Source: Rhipicephalus microplus (lineage: Eukaryota > Arthropoda > Arachnida > Ixodida > Ixodidae). From it: 64,000 nt of DNA. Below are positions 35,401-44,726 of this stretch, piece by piece; within the stretch, counting starts at the first letter, position 1; each line of letters starts with the position of its first letter. The translations under genes were made by a program, and so were the position numbers. Location of the stretch: the NCBI RefSeq assembly GCF_043290135.1, contig NC_134705.1, positions 100,752,239 to 100,816,238 on the forward strand, in the 5' to 3' direction. The notes beneath the pieces are model-generated. The model ran no database searches and was not told the DNA's origin. It was given only the letters and a program-made list of their open reading frames with translations.

Positions 35401-37192
35401 TAAATCAATCTCTTCACGTCCTTTTGCTGAATCTTGCCATGTAATACTACACAAAACAGCTTTACTGCTGTGCCACGTGGGTAGTTGCTATGCCGCCCAT
35501 AGGGACAAGACAATAGCGATGAGTACGACACGCTTTCATTGCTATAGACAGCGTTGCAGACAACGTGCAGCTCCCATCGCAGAAACGGAGCTTTTGGCTG
35601 AGCCAACGCACCGTCTTAGTTTTGACTTGTAGAAGCGTTGTCTCTCGCGGGCGAACTTGCATTTTCTTGAGAAAATTGTGATTGAAAGCAATATCTTACT
35701 TCCTATTTGCTCCACCGGGACTGACGACGAGAGGAGACACCTTGGCGGGCAACGAGAACAGAAGACGCCGCCCGCCACAGTGCTTGAAGGGCTTCTCACC
35801 TAAGGCTCAGTTTAGCAAGGGACAAGTTTGACTACGTACAAGTTTACTGTTTTGTTAGAGCACAACGTGTTTATAGAAACAGCACCAAATAAGGTAACGC
35901 AAGGAAGAGACGCTGAAGAGGCGGGTTTCCATCCTTAATTTGGTAGATTTTTTTTAAATGTAACAAGCAACTACACATTTTTAAATTACCCTTACTGATA
36001 AAACAACAAAAAAAGTCACCAGGCCTCACGAAACGCACAGCAGAGTCACAGTGAAAACTCGAAGAACGTCTTTTCAAAGTATTTTTAACACTACTTGGGT
36101 AGTTTCTACAACCTCATTTGCAGTGTACGCCCTAAATCATGATAATTTTTGCGTAGTAGGTTGGCATTCATTGTTCCGTCTTTCGCAATCCTTGGGAGAA
36201 GCGTGGTACTCATTACACACTTGCATGAAATTTTGTTGCAATGTTTTATTGCTGTGGCTGACCACGATGAATAACTATGCCTGAAGCTTTGCCCCCAAAG
36301 CGGGTATCCACCACATATAATAGGTGAACAAGAACAAGTCTTAGCATTGGGATGAAGCATTAGGTGACACACTCGTTACGCAATTTGCATTGTGTGACGC
36401 CTGCAGTTGCGCCTTGGTTCTAAAACACTTTATTACATATATGAACGCGGTTCTTTTGCCGACGTCAAGGTATGTCTATAGAGTAAACTTGCGACAGTTT
36501 CCAGCACAGGCTAGTCTCCGTGCTAGAACACCGGGCTGGCACTCAAGGTACCCTGGCTCAAATCTCATCCGGTTCTTGGTTTTCACCACCGGCGGTTGGC
36601 AACTATGGCGCAGGTGAACATTTTTGTAAGCTCATAACAGGTTTAGCTGGGAAAAGAATAGCAGATCTTACGTGCCATGGAAATAAAATTTGTGAGAAGC
36701 AGGCCCATAATTTTGCGCCAAGTGTGTCTACGGAGAATCGTTGCGGTTACACAGCTAGATTTCTCCTATCAGTTCAAATTATGTCGTTCTGATGTCTCGC
36801 GCTTCCCTTGCTCCACATTTTTTCATGGCATTTCGCAGGTCGTCAACTTTGAATTGGCCACTTTGGAAGACCCCATTTTGTGCTTCTTCAACTGGAGGAG
36901 CGGTGGCAACGGTTCCATCGACCTGGCTGCTTACGGCGTGAGAGTGAAGACGCAGCTTAAGTTCGTTCAGGGAATTCCCACTGGGGATAGCCCTGCTCCC
37001 AGGAAAATTCTCGACGAGCATGAAGGACCGGTGACCACTTCTTTGCGCGTGGCCCGTGTTACGTTGTACATTGGTGATTTAAGCCGAAATAGAACCACCA
37101 CCGCCGGATTTTTGAGGCATCTGGCACTCGCGTCCATCCAAGCTACCTGGGAAGACGTGTTCGTACCCAAGCTTGTACACGCTCTCAAGTAA
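26378..37192 (+). CDS. Gene C: intact secreted three-cysteine family protein (210 residues, three exons)
   Basis: Exon 1 (26378-26450) codes for a signal peptide with a core LGLLALLLGFA and ends in phase 1. Exon 2 (28415-28620) starts in the same phase with EWCDADND (C1) and ends in phase 0 after TYCGNGSQ (C2 and the N-G-S sequon). Exon 3 (36839-37192) opens with VVNFELATL, gives C3 in DPILC and an amphipathic tail ending LVHALK. Joined length is 633 bases, 211 codons with the stop, and all splice phases agree. The layout matches gene B, although sequence identity is low. Intron 2 is 8.2 kb and holds a MITE, a gypsy element and two SINEs. The role is unknown. Secretion is well supported; a TULIP-like lipid-binding fold is a guess. 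Confidence 0.78.
26451..28414 (+). other. Intron 1 of gene C
   Basis: The intron starts GTGACT and ends TTACATTTTAG. It holds no recognised element. Confidence 0.6.
28415..28620 (+). CDS. Gene C exon 2
   Basis: The exon supplies AG to finish a Glu codon, then WCDADND and the helix LEQAIETALVGIP, then the box VSGLNLLRRQGPLQTYC followed by GNGSQ. The donor is CAG|GTAATG in phase 0. The box aligns with VTGLRLLRLYGPIFPYC of gene B. Confidence 0.8.
29067..29290. repeat. Degenerate GTCC/ATCC-type simple repeat
   Basis: A stretch of units such as CGTCCATC, CGTCCGTG and GCGTCCAT, imperfect and about 220 bases long. It gives spurious open frames on both strands rich in Ser-Val-Arg or Thr-Asp-Gly. 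Confidence 0.8.
29801..30838. mobile_element. MITE-like DNA element with inverted ends and GTCGC/GCGAC subterminal motifs
   Basis: The left end reads AGG.TTGTGCGCACCGGCGACTAGCAG (29801-29827). The right end (30812-30838) is its inverted copy with about four mismatches. Inside each end there are many GCGAC/GTCGC words, for example four within 30774-30800, the kind of repeated motif a transposase might bind. No transposase frame is present, so the element is non-autonomous. A clear target duplication was not found, so the superfamily is not assigned. Confidence 0.65.
30838..31020 (+). repeat. Dispersed repeat, copy 1 (related to 39522-39700)
   Basis: The stretch from TTATTAGGCCGAGCTTGTGG to about TCACTGCTCG aligns with 39522 onward (TTTATTCAGCCGAACCTGTGG). 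Shared strings include CTCAACTGACAAG-like and CCGAATATT-like words. It may be part of an LTR, since the other copy follows a TGTCAC start. The MITE on its left and gypsy element 2 on its right both seem to lie in or beside this older repeat. Confidence 0.55.
31099..31362 (-). repeat. 3' LTR of gypsy element 2
   Basis: This 264-bp LTR matches 33929-34191. On the minus strand it contains GGAATAAAC, a plausible polyadenylation signal. Confidence 0.88.
31363..31376 (-). promoter_or_regulatory. Polypurine tract of gypsy element 2
   Basis: On the minus strand the sequence AAGGAGGGAGGAGA lies directly before the 3' LTR. Confidence 0.75.
31610..33058 (-). pseudogene. pol: Pol of gypsy element 2: in-frame fusion of protease, RT start and integrase core (482 residues)
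   Basis: The frame is open for 482 codons. Protease has F-E-V-D-S-G-A-A and SLLGRNWF. The RT start is visible as VPFALRTSVENELDRLQEQG, then KWATPLVVVRKNNGTL and the box CRDYRSTVN. Right after that the protein switches to RSPPRAPIPEWERPDTPWH, the linker before an integrase core. The core holds D (HIDFAGP), D (VVSDNGTPF) and E (NEQAERYV). Thus the RT palm with YxDD, RNase H and the HHCC finger were removed by a deletion that kept the frame. The frame also contains the end of gag at its N-terminus. It could still be translated, but it has no polymerase site. Confidence 0.85.
33059..33867 (-). pseudogene. gag: Gag of gypsy element 2, broken by a stop and a frameshift
   Basis: The frame starts at the ATG at 33867 with MATHVLPNRLPEFNGSSW and shows a gag core (YFEANDITDAAMKRANLL, ALQERYEPRPSEV). 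A TGA at 33577-33579 interrupts it before DQLEGEKVAEYVAALKKLA. Near 33400 a frameshift moves the homology to the frame of pol. The zinc knuckle region reads C-W-R-C and, further on, C-N-F-W-Q-K-L-G-H-I-E-R-A-C, where the second cysteine is Trp, as in element 1. A further TGA-type break lies in the knuckle linker. Confidence 0.8.
33929..34191 (-). repeat. 5' LTR of gypsy element 2
   Basis: A 263-bp copy of 31099-31362. GGAAC follows it as the second copy of the target duplication. Confidence 0.88.
34197..34828. other. Intron sequence between gypsy element 2 and the first SINE
   Basis: About 630 bases with no recognised feature. Confidence 0.4.
34842..35050 (-). mobile_element. Ruka-like tRNA-derived SINE, copy 1 (head truncated)
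   Basis: The body reads from a GATT-type tail to the tRNA-like head on the minus strand but stops inside the head, at TCAGCAGCCGA, so the A box is lost. AGGTGAAGAGTAA flanks both sides (34829-34841 and 35051-35063), a perfect 13-bp target duplication. Confidence 0.9.
35157..35412 (+). mobile_element. Ruka-like SINE, copy 2, with a palindrome in the tRNA-like head
   Basis: The head GCCCCGCCACGGTGGTCTAG gives the A box (TGGTCTAGTGGCTAAGG) and the B box follows at GATCGAATCCC. Between them, 35198-35212 and 35219-35233 form an inverted repeat (14 of 15 bases, loop TGACCC). The other copies lack the left arm. The tail ends ATAAATCAATC. This is the only copy on the plus strand. Confidence 0.9.
35413..36838. 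other. Rest of gene C intron 2
   Basis: No gene or element was recognised; the stretch ends in the acceptor TTTCGCAG of exon 3. Confidence 0.4.
36839..37192 (+). CDS. Gene C exon 3
   Basis: The exon starts after a T-rich tract and TTTCGCAG with GTC GTC AAC. It encodes VVNFELATLEDPILCFFNW, the strand-like VARVTLYIGD and the tail IQATWEDVFVPKLVHALK, with TAA at 37190-37192. The intron before it is at a place where genes B and D have none. Confidence 0.82.
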   Translation, partial: VVNFELATLEDPILCFFNWRSGGNGSIDLAAYGVRVKTQLKFVQGIPTGDSPAPRKILDEHEGPVTTSLRVARVTLYIGDLSRNRTTTAGFLRHLALASIQATWEDVFVPKLVHALK

Positions 37193-37223
37193 CAATGACA
37201 AATATACGACGCCTTTATGCCGA

Positions 37224-37229
37224 AATAAA
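37224..37229 (+). terminator. Polyadenylation signal of gene C
   Basis: AATAAA lies 32 bases after the stop codon of gene C. Confidence 0.7.
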
Positions 37230-37245
37230 GCCGTAAAAAGGGTAT

Positions 37246-37309
37246 ATGAAGTGTTACAGGGCGTTTTTATTCACATTGCTATATGTATTGTCACTTTTGA
37301 AAACATGAG
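37246..37309 (+). other. Possible decayed signal-peptide exon (candidate first exon of gene D)
   Basis: The frame MKCYRAFLFTLLYVLSLLKT is hydrophobic like a signal peptide and is followed by TGA G|GTATTC, a phase-1 donor. Size and phase match the first exons of B and C, but the last codon is a stop. It lies only 53 bases after the gene C stop, which makes a real exon less likely. Confidence 0.25.
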
Positions 37310-39464
37310 GTATTCCCCCTAATAACAATATAGCCAGGCCCAAGCTGTATTCAGAACAATAGTTTAGGATACGTATTGTCATTTGTACACAAGATTGAGC
37401 CTAGCATAGTATATTTCAGAAACTTACGGCTAAGAAAACAACACTTGTGTCAAGACGCAGACGAACTACAATACTACCTTTCACTAAGCAGGGATATGAG
37501 TTCGAAAGTTTAGAGTAATGAATGCGTGCGAATGCTAATGCAAATGTAATTTAGCAGATTGCGCCCAATTTGGAAAGAACAAAGGAAAGCTCGAAAAAAG
37601 AAATGGCATTGATATTATGTTGATGATTTGCCGCAGTTATTGCGTTTTAATTTACTTTTGCTAGACATCTACAAGTCAATATCAAGATGAAGTGACAGTT
37701 CAATTATAGAGATATTGATTTTTATTACTGCTTGTACTCACCTAATAAATGTCTTCATTTGTGGTCTCCGAAGCTTATCAGGAAGCATGGAGTGCTCTAA
37801 TCACACCAGGAGTGTGAATATAGACTAAATGCAAATAAGCTGTTCCATAGTGGTTTCGACACGTTAAACCCCACATAGCTGCTCCTGAGCATGAGCTAAA
37901 CGCCTGTGTGTGCGACCACTATGAGAAAATCTGCAATTAACTGGTACTTGGTGAAAAGTTTCACATGTCTAGCTGTTAATGCGCGTTGTAAAACGAATCT
38001 AAGCCAAAGTTCACCCACGTTTCTTAGTAACAGCACCCGCCATTAGTAACACAAAGTAACTATACACGAAAGCTAATAGATGACGAAAACTCATAGATGT
38101 CTCTCTTTAAAGAATGTGGCCCTACGTTCCTTGTGTACGCGATAGCTCTTGAAGAAAGAGATACGCAATAAGCGCTTATTTTGAACAAACACCTCTGTAC
38201 ACTAAGTGAGAGGGTCGAATGAATAAAAAGGGAAAAAAAAGAGTTGACAGATACATTAAACTCTACAAAATATACCAGCTACTTTTCAGCACTGACGACA
38301 AAAGAAGAATTTGAATAGCGGATCACTTATTTCTACATCTAAACGAAAGCGAGGACAAAACAACCTGAAGAACAGAAATAACCTGGTGCAATGCGTGGGC
38401 AAACGAAATGGCCCCTGTGGCCAGATTCATTGCGCAAGATATAGAAACACCGACATCAGTTTTGTTCCCACGGTGTTTGTTGCAAGCCCGCTTCCCTTGC
38501 GACAAAACCTCGTCGCCTTCTGTTTCACTACCATGTTTTCAGCCGCGATTGCACGCAGGAATGCCCGCACAGATGGGTGTATTCGGGCACCCTACTCTTA
38601 TGAGCCCTACGTATTTAAAAAAAGTGTGTTGCACGCACCCTGAAGCATTTTCAAGAACAGCGAGACAGGTGGTGTGCGTTCCAAGAATATCCTCCTGTAG
38701 TGAATTCGTAAAGGTAAGTGGACGCACTTAGCATGTCGGTTACAACATATTTGCTCTTATTGGATCAGATAGCACTTATCACAAGGTAGCAAGTGCTTGT
38801 GACTGAACCTAGAAGTGGCTTTAATGTTTTTGGTTTATGCATTAGTGCTTGGCCCAAAAATATTTGCCACACAAGAAAAACTCAAAGTATGATGTTTTGT
38901 TGGGGTTTATAATATAACACATACGTACAATCGATTGATACCTGCGTAGTGGTTCACAAATTTGCTGCATCAAAGCCTGCGGAAATGCATTGAAGAAGTG
39001 GTCGTTGCTATGAGAAAAAGGCACTTACAATCTAGTACTGTTTTGGTAACTATATTCCCAAGTTTCGCTAGTGTTTCCCCCTAGTACGCAAATGTCACGT
39101 GGATCATAGAGGATGCGCTTGATGGAATGTATACATAAGGCCCAAACTATTTATTGGCGACACTACAAACTTTTTATGTGTTTTTTGTTTACTAGAAAGA
39201 GCTAAACATGCTGTTAATGAAGCTGTGATAAACCCACTTCATCTTGCAACTGATGCTATGGTCGGCCCTCCAACAATTTTTTCGCCAATCTGTTCCCATC
39301 CCACCAGGATACCTCAAAGAGAGATTGCGACTGAAAGTTTTATAGCCCACTAATATCGGTATTGAGTATTAAAAGTTGTATTTGGCTCTTACAGATGGAA
39401 ACAAATTATTTGGCCTTGAAGCAGCTCATGTAAGGTATTGTAACATTTTGAGATAAAATATTAT
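37310..39464. other. Spacer downstream of gene C
   Basis: No supported gene. Open frames near 38311-38731 overlap each other on both strands and carry no known motif. Confidence 0.45.
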
Positions 39465-39700
39465 TGTCACGGGGTCGTGACAACGATGAAGGGAGTAGAC
39501 AGTAGGTCGAAGATTTAACTGTTTATTCAGCCGAACCTGTGGCCATGTAAAAGAAAATCGAGATTACAGCAAGACACTGGCACTGATATCGGCGAACTGA
39601 GCGTCGGTCGTCGATCAATTGACAAGCGGCGAAGAGTGTCGGCAGTTATACCCTTGCCACCGAATATTGTAGCGTTATCACTAGTGGTGACGTAGGTTCC
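39465..39700 (+). repeat. Dispersed repeat, copy 2, possibly part of a solo LTR
   Basis: The stretch begins TGTCACGGGGTCGTGAC and contains TTTATTCAGCC, then aligns with 30838-31020. A TG start and an antisense AATAAA fit an LTR on the minus strand. The right end and a target duplication could not be set. Confidence 0.45.
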
Positions 39701-40875
39701 CGATTAAAATGTGACGTTTGTGAAGTGAGCGCAATCTTAAATAAAGGATATACTAAAGCCTCGAAGCTTCTCGAACTTCGTAAGCGCGGTTTGCACTGAA
39801 GGTAGTGGAACGGGGTGATAACAAAACTTGATGAAAGAAACGTGGCAATATCTTCTTTGTACTTCAATCGGTGCCGTTCTTTGTCGCATGGGTGTAATAG
39901 CAAAGACAACGCTTGAAGAGCGAGCGTTTTTTTCCTGGCAAAAGGTGCCCTTTTGTGAACTGGCGGTGGCGTTTTCTTGTAATTAGCACATAAGGCACAC
40001 CTCTACGACTGCTCCAACTCTTCTTTATCCTATAAACGTGCTTGAAGCCATGCCGTTTCGCATCACTTCTATGGATCGGTGCCGAATATCTTCAATTGTA
40101 GCCTTTCATTTTAATAAACCGTCTCAGAGTGAGAGGACATGACATTGCAGAGCTAAAGCCAAAAACAAACACTGTATGAAGCATAAGGAAGTGCAAAAAT
40201 CAGTCTCCTACTCTTTATATTCGAGTTTGCCCTACAACATCTATTCCTTCAGTAAGTGCCAACTTTCTCTTGAAAAAACAATTAGTGGAACCTAAATAAG
40301 ATAGCAAAGCAGCTAGAACACAAATGAAAGAAATTGATTGAGACGATGTTCATTATTATTTTGGTCGATCGTTGACGGAGCCCTGGGACAACCCATTTTC
40401 AGTTTGTTTAAACAGTTGTGGTATTTGGCTTATTTGTTATTAGAAACTGCCTTTTCAAATTCGCTTTATGTGAGAAATTAGCCCCGTTTCATTTCAACAG
40501 TTCCAGAAATTGAAAATACTAAGACACGTTTTAAGTTGCCAGGTAGTCCAGGTCAGTTTTGAAGTCTCCATTTGGCTTTATTTTTTTTTAACGAAACACC
40601 ACGTAAGAAGAGTTCAATACAATAGTTATTAGTTTTTTATGAATATCAACTATTATAGCGATACGAATTGGCTTGCGACGTTCAGAGCAGCGGGGCTCGT
40701 CGCATAGAATGTAAACACAGTCGCTCTTTGAGCGTTCAAGTCACTCACCCAAATTCCCGGTACGTAGCAGCAGTTGTAAATGAGACCTTCATAACTGAAC
40801 AATCTTGCGCGTTATTACGAAACCGAGGAGCAAGAGTTCGAGTATGCTTCACTGAAACCTCACGTACCTAATTGT
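39701..40875. other. Spacer without a recognised gene
   Basis: Only short frames without motifs. Confidence 0.4.
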
Positions 40876-40890
40876 CGATGGACATTGTTG

Positions 40891-41133
40891 ATTGATTGAT
40901 TGATTTGTGGGGTTTAACATCCCAAAACCACCATTTGATTATGAGAGACGCCGTAGTGGAGGGCTCCGGAAATTTTGACCACCTGGGGTTCTTTAACGTG
41001 CACCCCAATCTGAGCACAGGGGCATACAACATTTCCGCCTCCATCGGAAATGCAGCCGCCACAGCCGGGATTCGATCTCGCGACATGCGGGTCAGCAGCC
41101 GAGTACCTTAGCCACTAGACCACCGTGGCGGGG
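40891..41133 (-). mobile_element. Ruka-like SINE, copy 3 (full length)
   Basis: The element reads on the minus strand from the tRNA-like head (CCCCGCCACGGTGGTCTAG) to a (GATT)n-type tail. CGATGGACATTGTTG stands on both sides (40876-40890 and 41134-41148), a perfect 15-bp target duplication. Confidence 0.95.
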
Positions 41134-41148
41134 CGATGGACATTGTTG

Positions 41149-42145
41149 TATTATTTGAAAAGCGCAATTATTGACCGCGCGATAAACGATATCTACTTGA
41201 AGGAAGTCCAAGTAAATACAGCGAGCAAAGCTGCGTGTGGTGCTGTCAGAAATATGCAAAGGTATAGGAACCAGCTATTCGTTTCACTTCGAATTCGAAC
41301 ATTTTTGCATTAGAGTTTAGGGCATGAAACAGTACAAAGAACACTACCAAAACTTTTCGCGTAAGAATGCTGCCTTCAAAACAATACAGAATAAAGAATG
41401 AGGTTTCTATTGGAGGTCACTCATGAGCAGAAATGCCGGAAAAAAGTATAATATTAGACATTTTTAACACAACGTTTTACACTAAAAGGGCACAAATGAC
41501 ACAACAAATTTTTTCATCATATTTTTTTACTTTTAAATATTTCAGTTTTCGCTGAGATATCAAAATTCAAATTTACCGAAGTGCTGTATTACCAAAGTGC
41601 TGTAGTTGTTTCGTTTGTTTGAGGTTCTCTTATGTACGTTAAATGAGAATGTTTTTGTGATTTGAGACACCGATTCCTCTTTTCTTCACAGGTAATGCAG
41701 ATATGAAGGTCGAGTGGCTTAAACCTGTGTTTTTACTGATCAACGCGCATATCTCATTCGTCTCACCACCCAACGTCCTTGACCCTTTGAGGCCATTGAC
41801 CGGAAACGGTTTGTGAATTTTTGAAAAGCGCATACAATCAAGCGGCGCTTTAGTAAGGCTTGGCACATGTTTGTGAAGTTTTTCACGCTGATTCGTAGCA
41901 TGGGAAGTTCTCATCAGCTATAATTCATATTCACGAAAGAGTGTTACGCTTCAGTTGTTTCTATGAAACGTTTTCACACAATTTTGCCCCTAAATATATC
42001 GTTAGCTAAAGCGGCAATCGAATAGGAAGTGTAACTTAGTGAGTCTAAGGTTGGCTAATTCGGCTGCTGTTACAACATAAACCGAAAGCCTCAATGTTCT
42101 ATGGTTCAAGGTCGTGTAAGCTAACGACGAAGGTATAACGTGGTA
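41149..42145. other. Spacer without a recognised gene
   Basis: A kilobase of AT-rich sequence with no supported feature. Confidence 0.4.
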
Positions 42146-42263
42146 AAAGTTCGCAGGTATAACGTGGCAGCAGAAAGCACAAGACTGGGTTGATTAGCGG
42201 ATCATGGGAGAGGCCTTTGCTCTGCAGTGCGCATAGTAAAGGGTTATGGTGATGATTATGATG
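42146..42263 (+). mobile_element. 3' end fragment of an RTE element
   Basis: The stretch matches the RTE tail at 25526-25624: the string ATGGGAGAGGCCTTTG and CTGCAGTG are shared, and it ends in a TGATGATTATGATGA tail. The frame has a stop in place of a Trp codon, so it is a dead, strongly 5'-truncated copy. Confidence 0.8.
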
Positions 42264-42810
42264 AATTCGGGGAGGCAGTAAGTCATCATGGTTGTATTTG
42301 TTCCATCGTCTTTTTGTTCCATAAGCATATGTCACTTTTATAAAGCAGCACAGTAAGGAGCCTTCTTTTATTTTGGACCTCATAGCATACAAGTATGCAA
42401 ACAGTGGTGAATAGGTTATCAGCGTTCTGATAAACTAGCGCAACATGTAAAAGGAGAACAGACGTGAAGAGTAGACACGGAGTGCTAACCTTCAAGGATA
42501 TTTTTTGTCAGGTCACAAATGTTCGAATCAGCGCACAAGTTAAAGGGTGATTGATAACTTTAGCGAAGAACTGAATGCAAACATGGTGGTCAAGAATGTC
42601 TGTCTTGCGAAGGGCATCTCAAAAGCTGATTGATAGCTTTTTTATCACATTGTTCTTGCTAATTGTGTAGATAAGATGTCGCTTCGCACATATGTAAAAC
42701 TGCTGTGTAGATTATACACGAGCTTTCCAGCTCATCTAAATTGTTTTTGAAAAACTCCTATTAAAAGCAAGTTGTTGTTCCTCTGCTCAGGGCCAAAACT
42801 ACTTTGATTT

Positions 42811-43052
42811 GATTGATTGATTTGTGAGGTTCAACGCCCCAAAACCACAATATGATTATGAGAGATGCCTTAGTGGAGGGCTCCGAAAATTTCGACCACC
42901 TAGGGTTCTGTGACGAGCATTCGAATCTGAGCACACGGACCTACAACATTTCCGCCTCCAACGGAAATGCAGCCGCCGCAGGCGGGATTCGATCCCGCGA
43001 CCTGCGGGTCAGCAGCCGAGTACCTTATCCACTAGACCACCGCGGTGGGGCC
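42811..43052 (-). mobile_element. Ruka-like SINE, copy 4
   Basis: Full-length minus-strand copy with several changes. The flanks CCAAAACTACTTTGATTT (left, 42793-42810) and CCAATACTCTGATTT (right, from 43051) look like a diverged target duplication. Confidence 0.88.
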
Positions 43053-43437
43053 AATACTCTGATTTGACAAAGATAAAACAGATGTTCTACTTTTTTTGTG
43101 CCAGACAGCTGCTCCATAGACATCCAGTGTTAAGGCACAGCAGTTACAGAAAAAATGATGCAGAATAATGTAGAAGAGCGGCTATTTGCAGTTTATCTCT
43201 ACAACTGCGTCGTTTATCTTCCAATCGTTTATATTGAAGGTCATTTTAACCTCTTCGTGTGCGTACGAGCGAATGTGACTATGACGCTGCACAATTTAAA
43301 ACAGGGAGAACAAAAGTATTTGTGCATCACTTAGCCCTGCGCTGCATTTCATTCCGTGAGTATGTACGTGCACGCAGCCTTTTTCTTCACTCAATACTGC
43401 AAGAGAGAATTTTCTGTGTGTTACTTTTTTTATTAAG

Positions 43438-43752
43438 GCACCTGCGATTTCTCCGATGTTGATGCAAACAGCATGGTCGACGCTGTTTTGTCCCGAATGC
43501 CCGTAGAGCTCACTGTGTCCGACGAACAAAGTACGACGAACGATTGGAACGTTCGTCGTGTACTCCGGCCTGAACAATTTTAGGCCCCTCGGACCAGTGC
43601 TATCATAATGCCGGGATGGCTTGCGCTATCTGTACGTTTTCTTTGACGTAGCAAGAGACAACCTCAGGGTTACATATACCTGGCACACCTGCGAGGAAGC
43701 TCGTCGAACAGTCGGTGCTATTGCCAGAGCGAAGTTTGCCATCACATTTGAG
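43438..43752 (+). pseudogene. Gene D exon 2
   Basis: The exon carries the helix VDAVLSRMP, the box SGLNNFRPLGPVLS and the strands YLYVFFDVA and FAITFE. A 22-base imperfect palindrome built on ACGACGAACG...CGTTCGTCGT lies at about 43530-43560, just beside the frame break. The break removes a few residues relative to gene A. Confidence 0.72.
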
Positions 43753-44465
43753 GTACAAGAATTGACATATTTTGTTAATGCCGTAAGTTGTTATTGTTAT
43801 CGGTAATGCACCTTCTGTGATGAAAACTGAGCAAAAACACGCGGTGCTATAGGGAGCCCAAAACTAGAAATTTTTGGCGCGGAAAGAGGAGGGGGGGGGG
43901 GCACTTGTTTATGTCACAAGTCTTTCTTATATGCTTTCGTTAATACACCAACCGACTAAACCAACCAAACTTCAAGGAGGGAAGGCGGGCCCCTATCCTC
44001 TGGCTACGGGCCTGATATTCCGCATCACTGAGGAGAATATTTTTATCATATTGTGCCCGTACTCCTTCTTTGGGGTTGTAAAATAACCAAACAAATTACA
44101 TTGTTTGCGATCTCAGCTTGATAAATTCTGCATCGTGATCGGTTCTTTTGCTCCTCTATCGTGTTCTATCCTCTTGGAAAGAAATGTGAAGGTGTGTGTT
44201 CTCAATTAAGACACTTCTTTATGAAACTGAGTGCCCCATGATTGGAGTCTTAGTGCCAGCATACAAAGACATGCAGAATGTGGCTTAGACTTCAAATGTG
44301 TCGACAGGTATGTGTCGACTGGCTTCTGCCTTGTCTCTCGTGAACGACTAAAGCTATTTTTTTTGTTCGGGTACTGCGGTTTCTTCTTAATAGGTCCTTG
44401 TCATCCATTATTGTTGACGCCTACCGATGAATCATAATCTCTAATTCACACTGTGTTGCTTACAG

Positions 44466-44726
44466 GTGTTGAAAGCAACCGGAAACGAATCTTACTATAC
44501 TCCAAGACTTACGCTTTTCCTGCACAGCAGCCCATCGCCACTCTTCGTAGACAGCATATACGAATTTTTCGAGGGTGCTAATCCTTCTCTGGAAACTGCG
44601 TTCAAAGTACTCGCAATGATGTTTTCAGGATTGGTTAGAGAGGTGTGGCTCCATTACGTCACCCCTACCCTTCAAGAAGTCTTCAGGAACATGACTAGTC
44701 TTGAAGTGCTGTCATTTTTGAAATGA
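44466..44726 (+). pseudogene. Gene D exon 3
   Basis: An intact 86-codon exon plus stop with VLKATGNESYYTPRLTLFL and a C-terminal helix with VREVWLHYVTPTLQEVF. Its intron lies about 45 codons downstream of the intron in gene C, in a place where B and C have none. Confidence 0.75.

Larger units (their letters stand above)
28621..36838 (+). other. Intron 2 of gene C, filled with mobile elements
   Basis: The 8.2-kb intron starts GTAATG and ends TTTCGCAG. It contains a degenerate tetranucleotide tract, a MITE-like element, a shared repeat, a gypsy element in antisense and two SINE copies. I see no missing exon: exons 2 and 3 join in frame and their products align with gene B without a gap. Confidence 0.65.
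43438..44726 (+). pseudogene. Gene D: broken member of the three-cysteine secreted family
   Basis: Exon 2 (43438-43752) follows the acceptor TTTATTAAG in phase 1, as in B and C, and starts TCDFSDVDANSMV (C1). Near 43555 a short deletion shifts the frame, and at the C2 box the residue before Cys is a TAA (S-stop-C-R-D-G, where the relatives have S/P/T-Y-C-x-N-G). The N-G-T sequon is lost. C3 remains in YTWHTC. Exon 2 ends FAITFE in phase 0 at GAG|GTACAA. Exon 3 (44466-44726) starts after GCTTACAG and gives an intact tail ending LEVLSFLK. Splice sites are still good, so decay may be recent. No certain first exon was found. Confidence 0.75.

Noticed and set aside
38825..38890. MFLVYALVLGPKIFA frame as first exon of gene D
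   Set aside because: The only GT after it gives phase 0, but gene D exon 2 needs phase 1.
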